In this document: positions 12,752 to 25,300 of the stretch, in pieces
Layout: each line of letters opens with the position of its first letter
Position numbering within the stretch: the first letter of the stretch is position 1
The notes under the pieces: generated by a model
Databases searched by the model: none
What the model saw: only the letters and a program-made list of their open reading frames with translations
What the model was told of the DNA's origin: nothing
Assembly (NCBI GenBank): GCA_949361645.1
Contig: OX442420.1
Coordinates: 8,515,547 to 8,579,546, forward strand
From: Spongilla lacustris
Lineage: Eukaryota; Porifera; Demospongiae; Spongillida; Spongillidae
Direction: 5' to 3'
Length of the DNA: 64,000 bases
Position numbers and translations under genes: made by a program

Positions 12752-13177
12752 AAAATAGACGTTTGCGTAACTATATGTGTGGAAAGGGGCCATACTGTTG
12801 CCAAAACATGCAGTTTTTAAAACATGTTATCTTTTTGACTGTGCATCATGATAGAATCAAATTTTGCAAGTACACAATGTGGTCCAGTGACTGTAAAAAT
12901 CCAAAGATTGTTCAGTTTGTACTGCATCATTCTGAGATTCACGTATGAACCTGATCTTGCGGGCTTCAAGAACAAAAGTCAGCGAAATAAAGCTCTTACT
13001 TGAATGTAAATATCATCTGAATGACGCATGGCAAACTGAATGACCTTTGAATTTTTACACAGGACCGCTTTGTGCACCTGCAAACCAATCAAGAAGATAA
13101 CGCATTTTAAAAACCACGTGTTTTTGCCAACATTATGGCCACTCTCCACACATGGTTACATGATTTAACATCTTTCT
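12752..13177. repeat. inverted repeat with GTGTGGAAAGGGGCCAT arms
   Basis: Left arm near 12755-12845 and right arm near 13085-13177 are imperfect reverse complements (ATGTGTGGAAAGGGGCCATA against its mirror). A related copy of the left half lies at 16066-16322. In both places the segment is followed by CATTAGCATAAC, TTTTCCAGGA and a homologous coiled-coil exon. Confidence 0.7.
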
Positions 13178-13324
13178 TCATTAGCATAACGTTTTCCAGG
13201 ACTAATTAAAACCTATACATACTGTCAATATAATTTTCCTTGATTGCAAAACACCATCTACACTTTGTATGATGTACATGTAGCTGATGCCGTACAAGTC
13301 TGTATGTCTCCATACTTAACCCAC

Positions 13325-13375
13325 CTCATTTTGAGATTTCCTAAATCCCTCCAGTTCCCTTTCACATCCTTCCAG
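13325..13375 (-). CDS. gene B exon, 17-residue coiled coil
   Basis: Acceptor TTACAG before it, donor GAG|GTGGGT after it, 51 bases in phase 0. Encodes [11 protein letters not shown]..., a divergent version of the 63-base exon that recurs across both genes. Last exon of gene B that I can recognise. Confidence 0.75.
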
Positions 13376-16300
13376 CTGTAATGTCTTCTGCTCACACACA
13401 CACATATCACTAGTCAGCCATAATAACATGCACATGTCATGTCTACCTGCTGCAGTGCTGCCTGACACTTCTCCAGCTCTGCCTTGTAAGAGTCCACCTG
13501 CTTCTTGTACTGCTTCACCTGCAGGTCCTTGGTCTGTAGCTCCTCCTCCAACTGTTGCTTTATTTTGGATAAATGTAGCTCCTCTGCCTGGATGGGACAG
13601 ACAATATTATTATATACCCAGTAATTTAAAATTAGGAAGGACAGGAATGTCCCAAAATAGGGATGCCATACATACAGTGTTAGAGACTTTTAGTCATGAT
13701 CAGGGGGCAAATTAAAGGTGGAATTGTGTGGTGTCTATTATTCTTCTGGGCCTAAAATAGAAGTACATGACAATGTACATGTATTTCCTGAATGGTTCCT
13801 AGCTTGCCACGTACAGGTGTACTATTAACATTGCCACACCCTGTTTGTCGCATAATACAACAAAAAAAAAATCACTCTACAATAAAGTGCATGGTACAGC
13901 AGTGCGCACCACTTTACAAAAGTGCCCTAGAGTTCACTATATCTGACACAGCATCTGTGATGCCCCTGTGTCTACAAAGACTGAACTGACAAATCAACTT
14001 ATGATCGCAAATATAACTTAGGAATTTTCGAGTAATTTTCTAACCTTGACTGAGTATGAAAAAAAGTGAAGCCTAACTAGGGGGCTATTGCCACCCTTGC
14101 CTGCCCTCTCTCCCATGCCCAAATATATTTTACAATAGAGAATTGGTGTAGTATATTGCATCAAAATGGGAAGTTGATAGATTTAACTCTCCAAATGTTA
14201 TAGTAATTCAAACATATTAGTACATGTCGTGTTCCTCAACGTTGGACGCGGAATGTATGAGATCGGTAGCAAAACAAACAGGAAATGATAGCACTCGTGA
14301 ATACAGGATCCAGTACAGAGAAACAGTGCAGGTTATATACTTGCATAACACAATACACAATACACAAAGGTGCGGGTGTCATTGTGCGCAATGGTGCATG
14401 CATGCAACAAAGAGCGGCGCTCCTCTAGTCAGAGGGGTGCGCATTAGTGTCCTCCCAATTAGCACATCATCATAACATCTCCCTGCCAGCCTTGAAGTAC
14501 CGTGAGAAGGCAAAAACTCTCATTGTCCATGTGGTTTCCTTCTGGATGAGCGACGTGGGTTGTCTGGACCATATTGGTCACCTGTTGGCCAACGAGGGTT
14601 TCGACGCTTTGACTGCCCAGGCTCCTGTGTTGGACCAGAGGTTTCCATTGTCGTGCAGGGTGCTGCTACCTCAGAATTCAAGGCAATGACAGGAGTAGTT
14701 TCAGCTGTTTCTTGCACAAGGGGATCTCCCTTCAGTGTGCCGGCTGGATCGGCTGTCAGTGTTATCGGCTTGAGCTCACCTTTCAGCTTTTATTGTTTGT
14801 TATTTTGCTATTTTGTGACATACGATAGTTACATTATATGCATATTCTGTAGCAGTACAACTGCACAGCATACATGTACATGCAGACATGATTGTATATG
14901 TGTACAGTTCAGATTCTTGTTGCGAGCATATAATTATAAAATTCAAAATGGAAAATATCAATGCAAAGCCCTGAAAATACAAATCAAATACAGACCACAT
15001 TGCAAAACATCCCTATAGCTGGAAACCATGTTGGCAACCAGATATTAAAATCACAACGGAGAAAATATATGGAGTCATTTTTTTTTTGGCTCTGTGTACA
15101 TGTAGATTTCAAAGATTATGGAAAACCAACATATCCAAGCTCTTACCACTTTTGCTTCAAGCAATTTTTCTCTTATCCACTTCTCATTTAGCTGCATAAG
15201 TAATATACAACAGCATAAATGTACTTGATTTTGTGAATGTGATCAACTATTTACAACCCCATCTGGTAGTAATCAGCTGTTTGTGGTAAATAAATTCCCT
15301 TTAATTGTGGAGCACCCAGTATGTTTATAATGTACATGTACATGATACATACATGTACATGCACCCTCAGTACATATACACGTCATATGGGTACATACAT
15401 GTATGTACACGCAGACACTCAGCATACATGTACACGCGTACCTGCTTAAGATCCATTTGGGATCTTCTAAGTTCCTTTTGGCACTTCTGCAGTTCATCCT
15501 TGTGATAATCCACCTGCTTCTTGTACTGTGGATTGAGCACAGTGTAAAGATAATGCATGTACATGTTACCACTGACATCCATAATAGTAGATTAATTAAC
15601 TGCAAATAGTTAGTTAAGTATAATCGTTGCTTTAAAAAAATCACCTAAAGAGGAGATATGATAGTGATATAAAATTAATACCTTTAACATCTCGATATTA
15701 AAATAGTTAGAAGTTTTTAATCAATCTATGTACATGTACATGCATTAACGTGAATTAGTGATTTGACATGTGTAAGTAAGTTGAAATTGGCATTCAGAGG
15801 GGCAATACTGCATCTACATTTATTTTTGGAACATTCCCTCTCCCTTTGAATGATGTGCAATGAATGATATGTATTGTGTGGTACGTCATGTAGGGTTAAT
15901 AACTATTTCTGTAATCTTTACCTATCTTTTAGTTGAAATTATTTAATATTACAGACAAAAATGCCGACACTTTAACTATCAATATAATTGTGCATTATGC
16001 TTACTATTATTTCATCTCAATTTGTTTGATTTCATTATTGATTAAATCAGCATGTTATGCCGGGAGAAAAAATAGATGTTTGACTAACTATATGTGTGGA
16101 AAGGGGCCATACTGCCATCGAACTCTGCACTGACGATATGCTCGCCAAAACACGCAGTTTTCAAAACATGTTGTCTTCTTGACTGTGCATTACGATAGAG
16201 TCAAATTTTGCAAGTACACAATGCGATTGTTCAGTTTGCCATGCATCATTCCGAAGATATCGACATTCTCGTGATTTTGTACATGTGTACATTAGCATAA

Positions 16301-19300
16301 CATTTTCCAGGATTTAAAACCTACTTTTCCTCCAATATCCGGCCACATGCAGCTGATACTGTACACTGTATGTATGTCTCCATACTACTCACCTCATTTT
16401 GAGATCTCCTACATCCCTCCAGTTCCTTCTCACGTCCTTCCAGCAGTACCTTGTTCTGCTCATACAGCAAAGCACACACACACATATCACCAGCCATAAT
16501 AACATGCACATGTCATGTCTACCTGCTGCAGTGCTGCCTGACACTTCTCCAGCTCTGCCTTGTAAGAGTCCACCTGCTTCTTGTACTGCTTCACCTGCTG
16601 GTTCTTGGTCTGTAGCTCCTCCTCCAACTGCTGCCTTATTCTGGCTAGCTCCTCTTCCTTGTTCACCACCTTTGCATGCATATTCTCTCTATCCTTCCTC
16701 TCCTGCACAAAGTCTTCTTTGTACATGACTGCCTGGAGGGGATAAGAGTTAACTGTATTAATGAAGCTAACATTCAATACAGAGCTCTAATAACTCAATA
16801 TCAAGATTGAAAAACAAACAAATTACATGTACAAGTACATGTATGAATAATGTCTAATCCTGAAAATGGCGACAATTTTATCTGAAGAGGGCTTTGATTT
16901 AAAAGTCATAGCTTTTAACATCATCAACTAACTCACTTTATTTCATAAACAACGACAGTGAGAACAATTACCCCCTAATATTAATTTAATGCTGCCCACT
17001 TGAGTTTGGTAAAGTTCCATTTCTGCTTGAAGTGCCTCTTTCTCTGCTGCATGCTTCTTGGCTGCTTCCAAAAGGGCATCACTATTCTCTTCACTGATCC
17101 TTGCAATTTCAGCAATGAGGTGCTTCTTTTCAGATTCACATTTGAGCAAGGCACTCTGAGCCTCAGTAGTTTTCTGTTCTTGTTCCATAAGGTCATGTTG
17201 TAGCTTATCAATCTGGTCAGCTAACCATCTCTTCCCTTCTTCCAATGAAGAATGGGATGTCTATAGAGATTTCACATGTAAATATTTTATATCAACACAT
17301 TTCATATGGGTATACAAAATGACAAAACGAATGGAACCAATGAAATAGCATGTAACAACTATATTCATGCAGTTAAGACTATGGGATAGCTGTACACCTT
17401 ATAGCTGCACAATACACATGCTACACACGTGTATGTACATGTATGTGATTAATGCAATGCACCAATGTACCATACCTTGAGGGTCTCGAGCTGATGTTCC
17501 AACTGCTTACACCTTTCCATAACACCATCCCTCTCCATCTCCACCTGTTCATGAGATATCATTGTGTACAGAGCACAGGTTTGAAGCCACACCCACCACC
17601 CACTCTTCAGCTTATTGAGCCACTACATCATTGGTACTACAAATTAGCATCAGCTGTTTATATAGATCCTGTGTGTGTATCATGTACAATGTATGATTTA
17701 ATTAATGTACATGTACATGTGGCTGAATGGGTGATACATGTACATGTACAGTGTACACATATTTTGACTCTGCCAGCCCCATATATTTCAAAAGATATAA
17801 ATTTTAATTAATAAAAGTATACAGCGAGTGAGTAAAGAAAGGAAACAAGAAATTACAGAAATTGTGCATTCAGTAATATATAAATATTACATACATGTAC
17901 ATATACCTACATTTAGCATAGAATTTCAGTCAGGTACATGTAGATTTGCAAGTATAGTGAGTAATATTTACAAATTAATGAAGCCTAATTCTTGCTTCCT
18001 TCTTTTTACTCAATTTGTGTCTAGATATTGGGTGTTTTGCTAACAGTATTCATGACACTTCAAACCGTACATAGATTAATGTAGGTCCTGATACTCATGA
18101 AGATGAATAGCGCACAAGATACAGCGTACATGTGCTAGCTAGGTACATGTACATGTTGTGGCAGTATGAATTTAAAAATGCAGAGATCAACGTAACATGA
18201 ATGTGCACATTACCGGTGCATTAGTAATATGAAGATTTCATGTTACACATGTACATGTACATTTAAAAATGTGGACAGTAACATGAATATGCAGGTGACA
18301 TGAAAGTTACATGTACATGTACATGTACATGTAATGTACAGACAGAGATGATAACACGCATGCTCGTTTCCCACCTCTTTCAGTTTCTGTAACTTACCTC
18401 CATCTCTGCACACACATCTGCAGCCTTTGGCAGCAGGCCAGGTGGAGGTAACACACTCTCCTTTTCCCACGGCCCAGAGGTGCTGTGTGCTGGTGCTGGT
18501 GACCCTCCACCCCCTGGCAACAATGACATCAACCCATCACCTCCTCCTCCACATGTACCTGCCTCCTCTGATATCAAATTACATGTATCAGACAAGGTCC
18601 CTCCATGTGACACATCATGTGACATATCATGTGACACATCATGTGGCACATCATGTGACACTCCTTTTGGGGTGATTACCCCTACAGGCACTTCAGGCAC
18701 ATCTCCTTCTGACTCTATCCAATCTGCCCCTCCCACTGTTGCCGCCACTTCATGGATCCTCTTATCCGCATCATTCTCGTCGGACTGGGGACCAGAGTGC
18801 GTATCAGTGACAACCTTTTCACTGCTCTCTGTCTTATTGGTAGTAGGGCCGCATTCCGGCACCAGAATCTGACTGCTAGTAGACAGTGCACTGGTACGGG
18901 ACTCTAGTGCCTCCATAGCAGCCAGCTCCTCCTGCATTAGGCGAATCCTGCTCCGCAGATGCTCAATAGTGCAGCCCTCTTCCAGAAGCAGGTGTGTATT
19001 AGGATCACTCTTCAGTCTTTCCACATATGGGCACTTGGGGCTCTGGTGACTGCCTACAGCTATTGCTATTGCTGATTCCCCACCCTGGCAGAATTGAAAT
19101 AGAAAGGGATTACAACATCTGTCATGTGTACATGTACATGTGCATGACATGTAAATGTGCACACAACCAATAACATTTGCACTGTTGAATGAACCTCCCA
19201 TCACTGTTCCCTACTGGACTTCCCAACCCCAATCCCCTCTCCACACCCATGCACACTCACCACCCTCTCCACACCCACACCCCCCTCTCCACACCCACAC

Positions 19301-22300
19301 CCAACCCTCTCTCCACACCCACCCCCCTCTCCACACCCACACCCACCCCCCTCTCCACACCCACACCCAACCCCCTCTCCACACCCACACCCCTCTCCAT
19401 ACCCACACCCCTCTCCATACCCACACTCCTCTCCATACCCACACCCCTCTCCACACCCACACCCAACCCCCTCTCCACACCCACACCCCTCTCCATACCC
19501 ACACTCCTCTCCATACCCACACCCCTCTCCACACCCACACCCAACCCCCTCTCCACCTCCCTCTCCAAACCCTCTCTCCACACCCACACCCCTCTCCACA
19601 CCCACACCCACCCCCCTCTCTATACCCACACCCACCCCCTCTCTACACCCACACCCACCCCCCTCTCCATACCCACACCACCCACACCCAACCCCCTCTT
19701 TTACCAATGTATGTACATGTGTACGATCAGTATCGCATATACATGTACATGTACATGTAAATATGTGGCAGCTTTCACAAATTACATCACACTGGAAGGG
19801 GGAGGAGTGTCAACAAGCATGATTATGTACTATGTACTAACATTGTACTATGCACATGTACACGTGTTATGTACACATAATGTACAATAGTTGCATGATG
19901 AGAGGGGAAAAATAATTTGAGAATGCTCCCTATTGTATAAACGATGCACATGCACATGTGCACTTGTACAGTACATTATGTACATGTAGATGTACATGTA
20001 CATATACTGTAAGCCGTCATAGGGAGAGAAAGGAACTAGGTGCATTCACATTGCTTTTGAAGGGCGTGGCACAGATCGGAATGGGGACATGCAGCTCACC
20101 AAAGATGCTGTGGCTTGAGCTATGACATTTACATGTATTGACGATGGCTGGTGTGAACTGATGCTGCTCAGGTGACCACCCTGCAGAACAAAAAAGGAAT
20201 ACTATTATGGATAACTGAAGTTGGTTAATTTCAGCTAAGTCTTACATGTACAGATTTACATAATCAAAACAATGGAAATGTAATGAATTATTACATCATA
20301 ATGATGTAATACTGACATCACCAATAGGAGATTTCAAACTCACCTCTATGATGTACGGCATAGCACAGGCACAGTCGTCACCGTCATGTGAGGTGGGCTG
20401 CACATTGGGCATCAGATGGGGGTGGTGGGTGGTGGGGAGGGGTGTTGAGATGGGGAATGTGGTGCAGAAGGGGTGGGGAGGGACAAGGTCATGATTCTGT
20501 CACTATACATCACTCACACGTGCGCAAACATTGGTGTAAGAATTAATGGTACGTGTACATCTCTTTCCATAGAATACAACAAAGAGCATAGTGAAAAGCC
20601 ACACCCAGATTACATTTATGCTGTTGGTTCCTTCTGTGAAGACAGCTGAACACTCATCTATTTGTACATGTAATGTTGGATTTGTTCCACTATGTGCCCT
20701 CTCGTCTCCAAGGTGAGGTTGCTCCTCCACTTCCTGCTTCTTTTTAGAGCCCTCCTCTGCAGCTTTAATGGCAGACTGGTACTTCTCCTCCATCGCACAC
20801 AGCTTCCCTTCCATCCTCTTCCGGTACTCATCTATGACCTCCAGGAGGGCTGCCTCCTCCCCAGACCTAACAGGAGGCACCGCCCCCTCATCCAGCAGCA
20901 TACCCCTGACTTGGTCTATGGACTGTCTCCATCTTGACTGACCCTCGCACAGTGACTGTTGCAAGCCCTCGTTCTCTGTGATCTTCTTACCCAGCTCCAC
21001 CTGGGCCTTCAAAATGAGGTGTGTGTGCGTGTGTGTGTGTGTTAAGAGTGATTGAATAATCCTGGTTAACATGCCTAATTCCAATAAAGTGAGCACCACT
21101 GCACAAGAACATGTATAGTACACATGTAGATGACGTCTCTGTGAAACCCTTTAGTTCAAAATTAAACTTCAAATACATGCACATGCATATGTAATGAGCT
21201 CCCTACAAACTGATTCATTACATGTAGTTGGACTTTCATGCTGGCAGGCGAACTTTACCGTTTTAAGTGAATCCTAGAGGTCCAAGTACATGTACAGTAC
21301 ATGTAGGCTCATAACTGGTACATGTATGTGCTAAATAGGTTTTATGGCGGTACTTTTTGAAGAACAACCAATACGATGTACGTACCTGCAGTATACAAGC
21401 AACATGGGGACATAGACCATTATTGTGTCACTTGTGGACTATTTGTATATATACATGTACATGTACATTGATGTAACCCCCACTTATTAAATTTTGCGTA
21501 CGCCCACTGGAGACATCATGATTCCAATCTATGCACTTTGAACCACACTAGTGCAGGAAGTGCTTTTAAATCATCACTAAAAGTATGGCAAAGTACTTCC
21601 TATACAGACCTACATGTACACAGTTAATCATGCACATGTTCAAGACGTACATGTAGCAAAATAAATCTCAATGATTCAATTACATGTACCCACCTCAATT
21701 TGAGATCTCCTACATCCCTCCAGTTCCTTCTCACATCCTTCCAGCAGTACCTTGTTCTGCTCATACAACAAAGCACACACACATATCACCAGCCATAATA
21801 ACATGCACATGTCATGTCTACCTGCTGCAGTGCTGCCTGACACTTCTCCAGCTCTGCCTTGTAAGAGTCCACCTGCTTCTTGTACTGCTTCACCTGCTGG
21901 TTCTTGGTCTGTAGCTCCTCCTCCAACTGCTGCCTTATTCTGGCTAGCTCCTCTTCCTTGGAGGCCAGTTCTACCTTCTTCTCTTCGAAAGTTTGTTTAT
22001 TTGTGTTCCGTAACTCTTCCAGTTGTGTGACTAGCTCTTTGCTCTGGAGCTGAAGTTGAGCTATCTCTTCATCCTTGGAGGCCACCACTCTCTCCTTCTC
22101 TCTTCTTACCTCAGTACATTCCTGTACACAGCAGATGACAAAAACAATGTTAGAAAACATCTACAAATGCAGGAGTCATTGTACGCATGCATATTTGGGG
22201 GTACTCTCATTGTGCCACACCCACCTCCTGGTGCTACACGTATGTGCCACACCCACTTCCGGATGCTACATGCATGTGCCACACCCACTTCCGGACGCTA

Positions 22301-25300
22301 TATGCATATGCCACACCCACTTCCTGATGCTATATGTGTGTGCCACACCCACTTCCTGATGCTATATGCATGTGCCACACCCACTTCCTGATGCTATATG
22401 CGTATGCCACACCCACTTCCTGATGCTACATGTGTGTGCCACACCCACCTTCTTTAACTTATCCAGTTCAGCTTTCCAAGCATCAGCCATTTCATGTCCT
22501 TTCTGGGAACTGTTCACCAATGCCTCCTCCCCAGTCCTAATCATCCTACTAGCAAGTTCATCCTTGGAATCCAAATCACCTGCCTCTTCCCCAGTCCTAG
22601 TCGTGACCGATGATTGTAATTCTGACAAGTCCCACGAACCAGACACCTGTCCAGAATTGTTGGAGTACAAGTTTGCTTCATTCAAATGGGTGTGGTTATT
22701 TTCAAGCGAGTTTGCATATCAATGCTAGTAGGTAACACTACAATCTTACATCCTCACAGGCACACATGGAATGTACACACACATTCCACATGACCACACC
22801 TACCGAATTGTGAGTCACCTTGAAGACATCAGGGTATGAAGCATCCCCCAGAGATGTGTAAGCCCCATCATGGTGGATTGTAGGTCCATCCTTCAGCTCT
22901 ATAGGTCCATCCTTCAGCTCTGTAGGCCTATCCTTCAGGTCTGTAGGCCCATCCTTCAGGTCTGTAGGCCCATCCTTCAGGTCTGTAGGCCCATCCTTCA
23001 GGTCTGTAGGCCCATCCTTCAGGCCTGTAGGCCTATCCTTCAGGTGTGTAGGCCCATCCTTCAGGTCTGTAGGCCCATCCTTCAGGTGTGTAGCCCCTCC
23101 CCCCACCTCAGCAAGAGGTGCATCCTTGAAGCCCACAGCTTTCTCACACTCCACCATGCCTACCTCCTGTGGTGAGGTCCCTCCATGGACCTCCTGGTAG
23201 AGAGTATGTGTGTGTGTGCAGGTGATATTCATGACCAATGACATACAACACCATTGCGCTGGTCCTTAAATAGACATTAGTTGCACATACCTGTACATGT
23301 ACACATGTACACAGAAAATAACACAATACAGTCTTTTGTGCATGAGTTGTTAGAATAATATTTCTACATGCAAAAGACAATAAATGATTAGATGTAATAT
23401 GATGCCTTGGTGGGCACCTCCACACATACACCAACCTCATCAGGGTCACCTTCACACATAAACCCACCTCATCAAGGGTCACCTTCACACATAAACCCAC
23501 CTCATCAAGGGTCACCTTCACACATAAACCCACCTCATCATGCAGGGTCACCTTAACACATACACCCACTTCATCAGGGGTCACCTTCACACATACACCT
23601 ACCTCATCAGGGGTCACCTTCACACATAAACCCACCTCATCATGGAGTACCTTTACTCATACACCCACCTCATCATGCAGGGGTCACCTTAACAAATACA
23701 CCCACTTCATCAAGGTCACCTTAACACATACACCCACCTCATCAGGGTCACCTTCACATACACCCACCTCATCAGGGTCACCTTCACATACACCCACCTC
23801 ATCAGGGGTCACCTTCACACATACACCCACCTCATCAGGGGTCACCTTCACACATACACCCACCTCATCAGGGGTCACCTTCACACATACACCCACCTCA
23901 TCAGTGTGAAGCAATATTGCCTAACCTGTTCGCTGGCACCACTCTTCAAACCAGACATGGGGAACAAACTGGACACTTCAGCTCCACCTGTCCCTTTCCC
24001 TCTTGGCCTCCCCTTTGATTCATCTGCTAAAGAATGGGACACAAACCAATCTAAAAAAAAAATCGTGCCCCCTACATTCAAACACACCAGTATATTACAC
24101 TCGCACACACTTATGCACCTTTGGTCCTTCCGCAGCCGGCTGCAGTAAGTGTAGTGCCCTTAGACCCAGGGACTGGTTTGGGCGGTTTTACGCCACCGGC
24201 ATTAGCTTTAGGTGGCTGCCCCTTGCTTGGCGGCCTCTTATTAGGCCCACCATGTTTTGGAGCCTCTGTGTTCTGAGCTTCATGGGTCTTTGACCTCTCC
24301 GGATCTATCCCCTGGGACTTTAGCCCCTCCAGACACATCTCCTGGCTCTTGGAACTCTCCAAACTTGCCTCCCGGCTATCTGGTCCTTCAAACTGCTCCT
24401 TAGCCTCAGTACTCTCACTGTGTAGGTCATCTTCTGTAGGCCTATCCTTCAGGCCTGTAGGCCCATCCTTCAGCTCTGTCGGCCCTCCCCCCACCTCAAT
24501 ATTCACACCAGTAAGAGGTGCATCCTTGGAGCCCACAGCTTTCTCACACTCCACCATGCCTACCTCCTGTGGTGAGGTCCCTCCATGGACCTCCTGGTAG
24601 AGAGCATGTGTGTGTGCATATGATATTCATGACCAATGACATACAACACCATTGCCCTGGTCCTTAAATAGACATTAGTTGCACATACAGAGAAAATAAC
24701 ACAAAACAGTCTTTTGTGCAAGAATAATACATGTACTTCTACATGATACAGTAAATGATTAGATGTAATATGATGCCTTGGTGGGTACCTCCCACACATA
24801 CACCCACCTCATCAGGGTCACCTTCACACATACATCCACCTCATCATGGGTCACCTTCACACATACACCCACCTCATCAGGGGTCACCTTCACACATACA
24901 CCCACCTCATCAGGGTCACCTTCACACATACACCCACCTCATCAGGGTCACCTTCACACATACATCCACCTCATCATGGGTCACCTTCACACATACACCC
25001 ACCTCATCAGGGGTCACCTTCACACATACACCCACCTCATCAGGGGTCACCTTCACACATACACCCACCTCATCAGGGGTCACCTTCACACATACACCCA
25101 CCTCATCAAGGGTCACCTTCACACATACACCCACCTCATCATGCAGGGGTCACCATCACACATACACCCACCTCATCAGGGGTCACCTTCACACATATAC
25201 CCACCTCATCATGCAGGGGTCACCATCACACATACACCCACCTCATCAGGGTCACCTACACACATACACCCACCTCATCAGGGTAACCTTCACACATACA

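Noticed and set aside
19189..19890. Open frames up to 233 codons of His/Pro/Thr-rich sequence
   Set aside because: Made by the CTCTCCACACCC minisatellite, which is open in several frames on both strands; lies in an intron.
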